DNA of 64,000 nucleotides, taken from positions 1,302,001-1,366,000 of the forward strand of contig OZ240228.1 of assembly GCA_965197795.1 (NCBI GenBank), read 5' to 3'. Shown piece by piece: positions 42,348-49,741 of the stretch. Source of the stretch: WHTK01 sp965197795 (lineage in GTDB: Bacteria > Chloroflexota > Dehalococcoidia > DSTF01 > WHTK01). The translations under genes were made by a program, and so were the position numbers. Within the stretch, counting starts at the first letter, position 1. The number at the start of each line of letters is the position of its first letter. The notes beneath the pieces are model-generated. The model worked only from the letters and a program-made list of their open reading frames with translations. It searched no databases and was not told the DNA's origin.

Positions 42348-43433
42348 ATGCATCTGGGCCTGTTCATGGAGTGCGATTACCGGTTGGGCGTGACCGAGGA
42401 GGGGGCGCTGGCCGAAGCCTTCGAACTAGCCCAGGCGGCGGAAGACGGCGGACTGGACGCGGTCTGGTTGGCTGAGCGCCACTTTGCGTCGACGGAAGAG
42501 TTGATACGCGTCGGTTCCGGCGCCGTCCCGTCGATCGCGTCGGCGCCGTTGCTGCTTGCTAGCGCGTTCGCCGCGAGGATGTCGCGGCTGCGCTTCGGGA
42601 TTGCCGTCAGCGTCTTGCCGCTCTCGAACCCGATACGGCTCGCGGAGGAAGTCGCGACCCTGGACCACATCAGCGGTGGACGCTTTGACTTCGGTGTTGG
42701 ACGCAGTGGCTTCGCGAATGTCTACAAAGGATACGGCGTCGCGTACGAGGAAAGCAGGGAGCGATTCCAGGAGTGCCTGGACATTCTGCTCATGGCCTGG
42801 ACCCAAGAATCGTTCTCCTACAGCGGCAAGTACTACAGCTTCGAGGACGTTTGTGTCGTCCCGAAGCCTCGGCAGAAGCCGTATCCGCCGATCCGGGTGG
42901 CTGCGACGACATCGGAGACGTTCCCGATGATGGGCGAGGTGGGCTATCCGCTGTTCATTGGCCTGCGCGGCAGTGACCTGGAGATGAATGCAACGAACCT
43001 GGCGGTGTACCGCAAGGCCTGGCGGGATTCCGGGCACGACGGCTTCGGCGACGTGTACCTTCGCGTGCCACTCTACGTAGCTGAGACAGCCGAGGCGGCC
43101 TACGAAGAGCCTCGCGAGAGCACGACGACCAACTACAAGCAGCGCGGCCAGGGCTATGCCTCGGCCCAGCAGGGCGCCGGCAGCACAGAGGAACGCGCCG
43201 AGTTCGCGCGCCGCATTGCCGGCGCCGACTACGATGAGCTGCTCAGGACACGGCTGGCGTACGGCACGCCGGATGCGGTGGCCGAGCGCCTCGCCACACT
43301 GCGAGACGAGCTTGGCCTTAGCGGGTTCCTGCTGGAGCCGAATGTCGGCGGCGCCATCCCACGCGAGCTAGTGTCGAAATCGGTGCGTCTATTCGCCGAG
43401 CACGTCGCGCCAACTTTGCATTCGCAGAGCTGA
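42348..43433 (+). CDS. LLM-class flavin-dependent oxidoreductase
   Basis: 361 residues from the ATG at 42348 (GGAGG 7 bp upstream). A bacterial-luciferase-like TIM barrel: MHLGLFMECDYRLGVTEEGA, LDAVWLAERHFASTEELIRV, RLRFGIAVSVLPLSNPIRLA EEVATLDHISGGRFDFGVGRS, and PPIRVAATTSETFPMMGEVG. The cofactor is FMN (or F420); substrates range from aldehydes to sulfonates and alkanes. Loops fit a monooxygenase. Followed by a DUF2203 gene. Confidence 0.93.
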   Translation: MHLGLFMECDYRLGVTEEGALAEAFELAQAAEDGGLDAVWLAERHFASTEELIRVGSGAVPSIASAPLLLASAFAARMSRLRFGIAVSVLPLSNPIRLAEEVATLDHISGGRFDFGVGRSGFANVYKGYGVAYEESRERFQECLDILLMAWTQESFSYSGKYYSFEDVCVVPKPRQKPYPPIRVAATTSETFPMMGEVGYPLFIGLRGSDLEMNATNLAVYRKAWRDSGHDGFGDVYLRVPLYVAETAEAAYEEPRESTTTNYKQRGQGYASAQQGAGSTEERAEFARRIAGADYDELLRTRLAYGTPDAVAERLATLRDELGLSGFLLEPNVGGAIPRELVSKSVRLFAEHVAPTLHSQS

Positions 43434-43477
43434 GCGCTTGGACCCGCCCAGAAGCGGCATCAAATCGAAGATAATTT

Positions 43478-43888
43478 ATGTCAACTGATTACCGATTCAC
43501 CCTGGCGGAGGCTCTAGGGCTTCTGCCGACGGTGCGGCAGATGGTTATCGAGCTTCAGGGCAAGAAGCAGGAACTGGATGCGGCCTCGGCGGAGGTTGAG
43601 CGATTGGAAGGGCTGACGGGCGGCAACGGGCACCTCGCGGCGGACGTGGCTCGCTTCCGCGATGCCATGCAATTCCACGCGACGAAGCTGGATGCGTTGA
43701 TGGCGGAGCTGGCTTCGTTGGGCGCGCTGCTCAAGGGAATCGACGAGGGTCTGGTGGACTTCCCGGCGGAGCGAGAAGGTCGCGTAGTGCTGCTGTGCTG
43801 GCGGTTGGGTGAGGACACGATCGCCTGGTGGCATGAAGAAAATTCGGGTTTCCCGAGCCGGCAACCGCTTCTAGGCAACGATTGGTGA
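43478..43888 (+). CDS. DUF2203 protein
   Basis: 136 residues. A helical amino half with a coiled coil (MVIELQGKKQELDAASAEVE, residues 22-75) and the conserved carboxy block IDEGLVDFPAEREGRVVLLC WRLGEDTIAWWHEE. DUF2203 proteins are widespread in Chloroflexota and Firmicutes; their function is not known. It ends 30 bp before the MerR-type promoter and may be transcribed with the LLM gene. Confidence 0.85.
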   Translation: MSTDYRFTLAEALGLLPTVRQMVIELQGKKQELDAASAEVERLEGLTGGNGHLAADVARFRDAMQFHATKLDALMAELASLGALLKGIDEGLVDFPAEREGRVVLLCWRLGEDTIAWWHEENSGFPSRQPLLGNDW

Positions 43889-43918
43889 GCGACTGACTGA
43901 TCGATCTCAGAATATCGC

Positions 43919-43949
43919 TTGACCTTACAGTTTCTGGAAGGTTTAACCT
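43919..43949 (+). promoter_or_regulatory. MerR-type promoter/operator with 19-bp spacer
   Basis: TTGACC (43919-43924) and TAACCT (43944-43949) are separated by exactly 19 bp, the long spacer typical of MerR-activated promoters. Inside it is the dyad ACCTTACAG-TTT-CTGGAAGGT (8 of 9 positions paired), close to the known CueR/MerR/ZntR operators. The expected transcription start falls at the MerR ATG itself, so the mRNA may be leaderless. Confidence 0.8.
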
Positions 43950-43955
43950 GCTGTC

Positions 43956-44423
43956 ATGAGCAATGGCATGACGATTGGCGCGGTATCTAAGCAAACCGGC
44001 CTCAGCACAAAGACGATCCGGTTCTACGAGGACGAAGGCCTGGTGCCGGCGCCGCCGCGTAGCCCATCTGGGTATCGCTTGTACTCGGAGGCGGACGTGA
44101 TGCGGCTGCACCTTGTGAGCCGGGCTCGCCTCCTCGGGCTCAACCTGCCGACGATTCGCAACCTGGTGGACAAAGCGCTCTCGGCGGACTGCGCCGCGTT
44201 CAGCGACGAGCTGCGCAATGTAATCGCCCGGCAACAGGCGGAAGTGAAATCGCGTTTGGCGGAGCTTACGGCGTTGCAGGAAGAGCTGTCGGGGCTCGAA
44301 AGGCACATCGAGCATTGTTGCGAGGGGTGCGACCCGGCGCTGATGGCGTCGGAGTGTAGCTACTGCGGACTGATCGAGGTCCGCAACCAAGACGACATCT
44401 CGAATTCAGGCGAAGGGAGGTGA
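43956..44423 (+). CDS. MerR-family metal-responsive regulator
   Basis: 155 residues. The winged helix-turn-helix MTIGAVSKQTGLSTKTIRFY EDEGLVPAPPRSPSGYRLYS is followed by a dimerisation helix (about 84-120). Metal ligands: Cys79 (SADCAAFSDE) and a cluster at the carboxy end, HCCEGCDPALMASECSYCGL (Cys121, 122, 125, 134, 137). Cys at the position of ZntR Cys79, where CueR has Ser, suggests a divalent metal (Zn, Cd, Pb or Hg) rather than Cu(I). The promoter dyad upstream implies autoregulation. The stop overlaps the ribosome binding site of the next, tiny gene. A second ATG (residue 5) is another possible start. Confidence 0.93.
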   Translation: MSNGMTIGAVSKQTGLSTKTIRFYEDEGLVPAPPRSPSGYRLYSEADVMRLHLVSRARLLGLNLPTIRNLVDKALSADCAAFSDELRNVIARQQAEVKSRLAELTALQEELSGLERHIEHCCEGCDPALMASECSYCGLIEVRNQDDISNSGEGR

Positions 44424-44428
44424 GAAAC

Positions 44429-44533
44429 TTGCAGAACATCGAAGATGGCGACCTGCTCGTCGTGATCGACACGAAGGATGCGGCGTGCTGCGACTGCGAT
44501 TGCGGTCCGGTGTGCCTGCCGGACTGCTGCTAG
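44429..44533 (+). CDS. Tiny cysteine-rich peptide, likely metal-binding
   Basis: 34 residues: a helical or strand-like acidic start (MQNIEDGDLLVVIDTKDAA, written with Met for the TTG start), then CCDCDCGPVCLPDCC, seven cysteines in the last 15 residues. A near-perfect Shine-Dalgarno GGAGGTGA (44416-44423), overlapping the MerR stop, lies 5 bp before the TTG at 44429; the alternative GTG at 44420 falls within that site. Because it shares a transcript with a cysteine-rich MerR sensor, a metallothionein-like or metal-chaperone role is likely. I know no described family of this form. It is too short for routine gene callers. Confidence 0.7.
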   Translation: MQNIEDGDLLVVIDTKDAACCDCDCGPVCLPDCC

Positions 44534-44535
44534 GC

Positions 44536-44578
44536 CGTCCGGGAACGTTCCGGGGCGGCTGCAGACGCCCCTCGGACG
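44536..44578 (+). terminator. Nested hairpins after the cysteine-rich peptide gene
   Basis: An outer stem CGTCCG/CGGACG (44536-44541 with 44573-44578) encloses a small dyad (CCGG-G-AACGTTCCGG) and a GGGGCG/CGCCCC hairpin (44552-44571). There is no T-run. It looks like a structured transcript end, or possibly a regulatory RNA element. Confidence 0.45.
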
Positions 44579-44647
44579 CGTAAGAGCGAACACACTGCCT
44601 CGAATGCCAAGATACGGCTTCCTCAGGCCGCCATGGAGTCAGTCGAG

Positions 44648-45979
44648 CTAGCTCGCTGCTGCGGTGTCGGGCCTCGTGTGATCTTGTATGGCCATCCTGG
44701 CAACCCGGTCGCCCATACGGATGGAGTAGTTCTGGCCGCGGTCCTCGGGGTATACCTGCTGCATGTTGGCGAGGTAGAGGCCGGGGATCGGCGTGCGGTG
44801 GTCCGGCAGGTCGTCGCGGTAGTTGCGACGGATCACCGGCTGGGCATTCGGCCCCTTGAAGACCCAGCGGTCGACGATCCAGTCGCGCTCGAAGTCCGGA
44901 TTGAGCTTGCTGAGATGCGGCAGGTAGAGGTCGTCAAGCTCCTCGTCGCTGAGCGAGAACCAGGGGTGGTTCGGCGTCAGGTAGTTGGAGAGATAGACGA
45001 GGTGAAGACCGCCGTAGCGCTCTTTTTCGATGAAGTTTGTGTGCTCGATGACCGCGATGAACGGCGTATCGGGGTCGCCGACGTTGAGCCAGTAGATCGG
45101 CGATAGCGATTCTCTGAGTGCAATGACGTAGCACAGGGCCCACTGCCAGCCGGCCGCCGAGACGCGCCGTTCGTACTCGGCGCCGAGGGGTGGCGCGATC
45201 GGCAGGAAACGCTCCGAGGGGACGCATGCGATGACGGCGTCGGCGTCGAATCGACGGCCGTCCTCAAGCACCACGCCGTCAGCCTTGCCGCCGGAAGCCG
45301 TGATCTGCGCGACCGGCGCAGAGGTCTCGACGGTTGCGCCGGCACGGATGCGCTTTTCCAGCTCACGGATGTAAACACCAAAGCTTCCCATCATGTAGCC
45401 AAGCTGCTCCTTGGAGCCGGCGCCGGACCTGCGCGAAGAAAAGCGCAAACTGATCTTGCTCCATAACCACGCCATCGCGACGTCCTCGGCCTGCTCCGCG
45501 AACTTACCGCGCAGTAGCGGGCCCCACACGACGTCGAGTGCCTTCTGACCGGCATAGCGTCTGATCCACCGCCAGGCGGTGACCTTCTCGTATCCTTCCC
45601 AGTTCTTCTGGCGGCGCAGATACAGCCCCGTGAGGCCGAGACGGATGCGGTCGATCAGAGGTAGCGGCCCGAAGCGCAGCAGGTCTAGCGGCGTGACGAA
45701 AGGCCAGATCTTGCCGCCGTGGAAGAAGCCGACCTTCGAGTCATGCCAGACCAGGCGGTCGCCGAGGCCGAGCTCTTTGATCAGGTCAATGATCTCGGTG
45801 TCGGTCGTGAAGATGTGGTGGTAGAAGCACTCGAGCGGTTCTCCGCCGGCGTCGAAAGTACGCACGAGGCCGCCGAGCTCGGAGCCGGCTTCGAGGACGG
45901 TGACGTCGTGACCGGCTTGCAGCAGGCGGTAGGCGGCGGTTAGCCCGGCGACACCACCACCGACGACGATCGCCTTCAT
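44648..45979 (-). CDS. FAD-dependent amine oxidase/protoporphyrinogen oxidase-like protein
   Basis: 443 residues. FAD-binding start MKAIVVGGGVAGLTAAYRLL with TVLEAGSELGGLVRTF; the middle has ECFYHHIFTTDTEIIDLIKE and the carboxy flavin-binding end IPGLYLANMQQVYPEDRGQN YSIRMGD. This subgroup often sits beside lipid- or glycan-linked genes and is only annotated as NAD(P)/FAD-dependent. It is not a haem enzyme by context: no hem genes here. Its start overlaps the stop of the UPF0104 gene upstream (ATGA), so both are co-translated. Confidence 0.9.
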   Translation of the reverse strand: MKAIVVGGGVAGLTAAYRLLQAGHDVTVLEAGSELGGLVRTFDAGGEPLECFYHHIFTTDTEIIDLIKELGLGDRLVWHDSKVGFFHGGKIWPFVTPLDLLRFGPLPLIDRIRLGLTGLYLRRQKNWEGYEKVTAWRWIRRYAGQKALDVVWGPLLRGKFAEQAEDVAMAWLWSKISLRFSSRRSGAGSKEQLGYMMGSFGVYIRELEKRIRAGATVETSAPVAQITASGGKADGVVLEDGRRFDADAVIACVPSERFLPIAPPLGAEYERRVSAAGWQWALCYVIALRESLSPIYWLNVGDPDTPFIAVIEHTNFIEKERYGGLHLVYLSNYLTPNHPWFSLSDEELDDLYLPHLSKLNPDFERDWIVDRWVFKGPNAQPVIRRNYRDDLPDHRTPIPGLYLANMQQVYPEDRGQNYSIRMGDRVARMAIQDHTRPDTAAAS

Positions 45980-46989
45980 TCGGCGGCCTGAGCGTCAACC
46001 AGGTTCGACGGCTCGTCCGGGATGCCCATGAGGTGGCGCAGTGATATGTGCATCGACCAGAGCAACACGAAGCCAACGACGATAACCGGGGCGAGTAGCA
46101 GCACGTGCAGCGCGATGGCGTAAGCGGATGCCGAGGCGCTGCCGACGTTGTGCAGGACCAGCACCTCGCGTGTCGCCAGCTCGAAAGGACCGACGCCGCC
46201 GGGCGAGGCGAAGATCGAGAGCGCCAGGTTCGCTGCGGCGGCGATGATCAGGTAGACCTCGAAACCGACATCGAGATGGAATGCCTCTCCAACCACGTAG
46301 TACATCGAAGCCTCCGCCAGCCATGAAGCGAGCGAGATGCAAGCCGCGACGCTGAGGGTGCGTGGGCTTCGAATCGAGACCAGCCCGGAGAGGAAGGAAT
46401 CGAGCATGGTTTCAGCCTTGCGTGCAAGGCCTGCGGGTAAAAAAGTGGCAAGCCGAAGCAGCAACGGCCGTATACGTGATGGAGACAGTGCCAGCCCTAC
46501 CAATACCGCCGTGCCCATAATGAAGAGCACCGCCGCGCCGATGCCAAGGCCCTGGCTTCCCGCGCCGGTGTCTGAAAGCGTCGAGACGACAGCAAGGACC
46601 GCGACGAGCGTGAGGCCGTCGAAGGTGCGGTCAACGGCGATGGTGCCGAAGGCCGCGAGCCTCCTGATGGACTCGCGTTCACCGACGAGGAAGGCCCGAA
46701 CCAGCTCACCGATGCGCATCGGTGCGATGTTGTTCGACATCAGGCCGATGAGGACCACCGGGAAGAGTCGGACGGTGACGACGTCGGCGACGGGGCGCAG
46801 CAGTAGACGCCAGCGCCAGGCCCGCAGCCAGTAACCGATGAAATAGAGCGGCACGGCTACGGCGGCAAGCAGATAATCGGCGTCGGAGAAGGCGTCGAGA
46901 ATCTCAGAAAAGTCGGTGCGGGCGAGGAAAAACGCCAGGAAGATGGCGCCGATGAGAACGCCGAGCCAGAATCGCTTGCGTCTCAGCAC
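45976..46989 (-). CDS. UPF0104/lysylphosphatidylglycerol synthase-like membrane protein
   Basis: About 337 residues from a GTG at 46989; a longer frame would run into the opposite-strand gene at 47200. Eight or nine helices: FWLGVLIGAIFLAFFLA, YLLAAVAVPLYFIGYWLRAW RW, and the family motif LFPVVLIGLMSNNIAPMRIG ELVRAFLV, plus ASPGGVGPFELATREVLVL. It is the flippase-like half of MprF/AglD relatives without the aminoacyl-transfer domain. Probably involved in moving or capping a lipid-linked molecule, together with the overlapping flavoprotein. Confidence 0.88.
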   Translation of the reverse strand: MLRRKRFWLGVLIGAIFLAFFLARTDFSEILDAFSDADYLLAAVAVPLYFIGYWLRAWRWRLLLRPVADVVTVRLFPVVLIGLMSNNIAPMRIGELVRAFLVGERESIRRLAAFGTIAVDRTFDGLTLVAVLAVVSTLSDTGAGSQGLGIGAAVLFIMGTAVLVGLALSPSRIRPLLLRLATFLPAGLARKAETMLDSFLSGLVSIRSPRTLSVAACISLASWLAEASMYYVVGEAFHLDVGFEVYLIIAAAANLALSIFASPGGVGPFELATREVLVLHNVGSASASAYAIALHVLLLAPVIVVGFVLLWSMHISLRHLMGIPDEPSNLVDAQAAE

Positions 46990-47199
46990 GGCCGGTACCC
47001 TGGAATGCCTGGGAACCGTATTTTGATGCGGGGTTTTGCCAAGGATACCCTCGTTCCTGAGCAGCACTCGGCGCGTGGCAGAGGGAGATACCGGCAGGCC
47101 GGACGTGACCCACCGTACGCCGCCCGGCGCGGGGTGTCCAGACTCGGGAGCGAGGGCTATTATGACCTGACTCAAGCCGATTCCAAGGAGGGCTGCGTC

Positions 47200-47451
47200 A
47201 TGGCGTTTCGCGGTTATGTGCTTATCGAGGCGGAGGTTGGTCACGCGAAGGGCGTTGGCGAAGCCGTGTTGGCTTTGCAACACCAGGATGCGCTGATTAC
47301 AGCGGTGGACACCGTGACGGGCCCTTACGACGTCATCGTGCAGATGGAAGCAGACGACCTGGATAAGCTGGGCACGGCGATCACGGAGGGGCTGCAGCGC
47401 ATCGAAGGCGTGCAGCGGACCACCACGTGCCTGGCGGTGCGTCTGGGATAG
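47200..47451 (+). CDS. Second stand-alone Lrp/AsnC effector (RAM) domain protein
   Basis: 83 residues from the ATG at 47200 (AAGGAGG 8 bp upstream). MAFRGYVLIEAEVGHAKGVG, TVTGPYDVIVQMEADDLDKL and IEGVQRTTTCLAVRLG show the same betaalphabeta fold as the gene at 30986, with low identity. A candidate -10 (TATTAT, 47158-47163) precedes it. It stands between the UPF0104 gene (divergent) and moeA. The ligand is probably an amino acid or small acid; no DNA-binding part. Confidence 0.8.
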   Translation: MAFRGYVLIEAEVGHAKGVGEAVLALQHQDALITAVDTVTGPYDVIVQMEADDLDKLGTAITEGLQRIEGVQRTTTCLAVRLG

Positions 47452-47534
47452 CATCGGAATCAATCCTGGTTGCGCCAGACGTGCTTCGAAGAGTCAGCGA
47501 GCCAGCCGTCAGGATGGCCTGATAGAGTAATCCC

Positions 47535-48812
47535 ATGAGCGTTGAGGTGATGATCAGCGTAGAGGAGGCGCGACAGCGCATCCTTGCCGTCATCGAGCGG
47601 CTGCCAGCCGAGGATAAGGAGATGGCCGACGCGCTGGGTCAGGTGCTGGCCGAGGACGTTGTCTCACCCGTCACGATCCCACCTCTCGACAACACGAGCA
47701 TGGACGGCTACGCGGTGCGTGCCGCGGACACGAGCGGCGCATCCCCGGCGTTACCGGTAACCCTGAGCATCGTCGGTGAAGTGGCGGCGGGTTACATCTT
47801 CGAGGGCGAGGTCGTTGCCGGCACGGCGGTGCGGATCATGACCGGCGCGCCGATGCCGCGCGGCGCCGACGCCATCGTGCCGTTCGAGGAGACTGACGAA
47901 CCGCAGGGACGCAACTTCGGTTCATTCGCCAAGGGGCGTGCAAGCGTCGGCGTGCTGAGGGCGGCGGAGCCGGGCGCCAACGTTCGTAGCGCCGGCGAGG
48001 ATGTCACGCAGGGCTCCGAGGTATTGCGCGCCGGTACGAAGCTCGGCGCCGCCCAGATCGGCGTGCTAGCGTCGCTGGGCCGGCGCACCGTACGCGTCTA
48101 CCGGCGTCCCGTTGTGGCGATTATCTCGACCGGGGATGAGCTGCTCGAAATGGGGCAACCGCACGAAGCGGGCAAGATATACGACTCGAACAGCTACAGC
48201 ATCGCCGCCTTGGTGCGGGAGGCCGGCGGCATACCACTGCGGCTCGGCATCTCGCGCGACACGGTGGCAGATCTGACGGCCCGGATCCAGGAAGCGTTAG
48301 CAAGCTGTGACCTGCTGATCACCTCCGCGGGCGTATCGCGAGGCGATTACGACGTGGTCAAGGACGTGCTGCTGCGCGAGGGCGAGGTCGACTTCTGGAC
48401 GGTGCGTATGCGGCCGGGAAAACCACTAGCGTTCGGCAGCTTCCGGGCTCCGGACGGCCGGCGCGTGCCTCACATCGGTTTGCCGGGCAACCCGGTCAGC
48501 TCCATGGTGACGTTCGAGCTGTTCGGCAGGGCCGCGATCTACAAGCAATCGGCGCGTGAAGGTTGGGAACGCCCGACGCTACGCGTCGTGGTGGAGGATC
48601 GTATCGTCAACTCCGATGCACGGCGCTTCCTGGCGCGGGGCATCGTACGGCAGGAGCAAGGACGCTACGTCGCGTCTCTGACGGGGCCGCAAGGCTCCGG
48701 GATCCTGACCTCCATGGCGCTGGCGAACGCGCTGGTCGTGTGTCCCGAGGACGTGGCCGCGCTGGAGGTCGGAGACGAAGCCGACGCCATGATGCTGGGA
48801 CCGGTGCAGTAG
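47535..48812 (+). CDS. moeA: Molybdopterin molybdotransferase MoeA
   Basis: 425 residues. It inserts molybdate into adenylated molybdopterin. Seen: the amino-terminal LDNTSMDGYAVRAADTSG, RIMTGAPMPRGADAIVPFEE, the central GDELLEMGQPHEAGKIYDSN SYSIAALVREAGG, ITSAGVSRGDYDVVKDVLL, and the active site RPGKPLAFGSF and GLPGNPVSSMVTFELFGRA. Complete, with carboxy domain IV. No other Mo-cofactor genes are in the window. It has its own leader. Confidence 0.95.
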   Translation: MSVEVMISVEEARQRILAVIERLPAEDKEMADALGQVLAEDVVSPVTIPPLDNTSMDGYAVRAADTSGASPALPVTLSIVGEVAAGYIFEGEVVAGTAVRIMTGAPMPRGADAIVPFEETDEPQGRNFGSFAKGRASVGVLRAAEPGANVRSAGEDVTQGSEVLRAGTKLGAAQIGVLASLGRRTVRVYRRPVVAIISTGDELLEMGQPHEAGKIYDSNSYSIAALVREAGGIPLRLGISRDTVADLTARIQEALASCDLLITSAGVSRGDYDVVKDVLLREGEVDFWTVRMRPGKPLAFGSFRAPDGRRVPHIGLPGNPVSSMVTFELFGRAAIYKQSAREGWERPTLRVVVEDRIVNSDARRFLARGIVRQEQGRYVASLTGPQGSGILTSMALANALVVCPEDVAALEVGDEADAMMLGPVQ

Positions 48813-48845
48813 GGCTCAGGTCCTCATTTTCGATCGATACGTGGG

Positions 48846-49133
48846 CTAGCGGACAACGAAGGCTGTGTGGTCGCCGGTGGCAGCAGCCCACGAGACGTCG
48901 ACTCGCTCGACGTAGGCGATGGGCGGCCCCTGGCGGAGCGCGGCGAGCAGCGTCTCCAGCTCAAACATTGGCCCCTCGGCGACCACTTCGACGGTCGTGC
49001 CGTTGCTCAGATTGCGAACGAAGCCCTTGAGGCCGAGCGCGCCCGCTTGCTCCTCGACGAATTGCCGAAATCCGACGCCCTGGACTCGGCCGCGGATCAG
49101 GGCACGTAGCGTCTGTGTTTCCGGCGGGCTCAC
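48846..49133 (-). CDS. acyP: Acylphosphatase
   Basis: 95 residues. It hydrolyses acyl phosphates. The catalytic Arg is in RGRVQGVGFRQFVEEQAGAL and the Asn in GFVRNLSNGTTVEVVAEG. It starts at a GTG whose GTGA overlaps the methyltransferase stop, which makes it the last gene of the long minus-strand run from alaS. Normal size. Confidence 0.93.
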   Translation of the reverse strand: MSPPETQTLRALIRGRVQGVGFRQFVEEQAGALGLKGFVRNLSNGTTVEVVAEGPMFELETLLAALRQGPPIAYVERVDVSWAAATGDHTAFVVR

Positions 49134-49741
49134 GGCTTCCTCGCGAACGTCCTGAGCCAGGACCCAGACGTCTCGGCCTCGATGACGTCGAACCCGGCTT
49201 TCGCCAGGTGTTCATTCCACTCGTCCGGGTGGTAGCGGGCGTAGAAGCGCGGCGCGGACATCGAGGAGCCGGGCCGCCCGGCCTCGACGCCGTCGTCCGA
49301 GCCGGCCTGAAGGCCAGCGAAGAAGATGCCTCCCGAGCATAGGACGCGCGCGATCTCCAAGATCGCGCCGTCGACCTGGTTCTTGGGCAGGTGCAGAAGG
49401 GAGACGTTGGCCCAAACCCCTTCGAAGCTGGCGGATGCGAAGGGCAGATGGCGGCTGTCGCCTTGAACCACTGAACCTGGCGCGTGCTCTCGCGCGAGTC
49501 GAATCATCGCTGCCGCAATGTCGAGCGCGATTGGGCGAAGACCGCACCCGGCCAGCGATCCGGTGTCCGAGCCGGGGCCGCAGCCTGAGTCCAGGACTCG
49601 AGCTGATGGCGGGAGCAGGGAAGCAAAGCGCAGAATCGACGGCTGGACGCGAGAGCGGTCGCCGCGGGCCTCGGTATAGTCGCCCGCGTGAGCCTCGTAG
49701 GCAAGCCCGGTGACGACGATCGGGTCAGGTGAGGAGGTCAT
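49130..49741 (-). CDS. Class I SAM-dependent methyltransferase
   Basis: 203 residues. Motif I RVLDSGCGPGSDTGSLAGCG, acidic loop LRPIALDIAAAMIRLAREHA, post-I SVVQGDSRHLPFASASFEGV WANVSLLHL and the region IARVLCSGGIFFAGLQ. Substrate unknown; similar genes methylate small molecules. Its start lies 17 bp inside the 3' end of aroKB, on the same strand, so it is translated by coupling with it. Confidence 0.88.
   Translation of the reverse strand: MTSSPDPIVVTGLAYEAHAGDYTEARGDRSRVQPSILRFASLLPPSARVLDSGCGPGSDTGSLAGCGLRPIALDIAAAMIRLAREHAPGSVVQGDSRHLPFASASFEGVWANVSLLHLPKNQVDGAILEIARVLCSGGIFFAGLQAGSDDGVEAGRPGSSMSAPRFYARYHPDEWNEHLAKAGFDVIEAETSGSWLRTFARKP

Noticed and set aside
44648..45979. Protoporphyrinogen oxidase (haem synthesis)
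   Set aside because: Only general FAD/amine oxidase similarity; the neighbour is a UPF0104 membrane protein and there are no hem genes.
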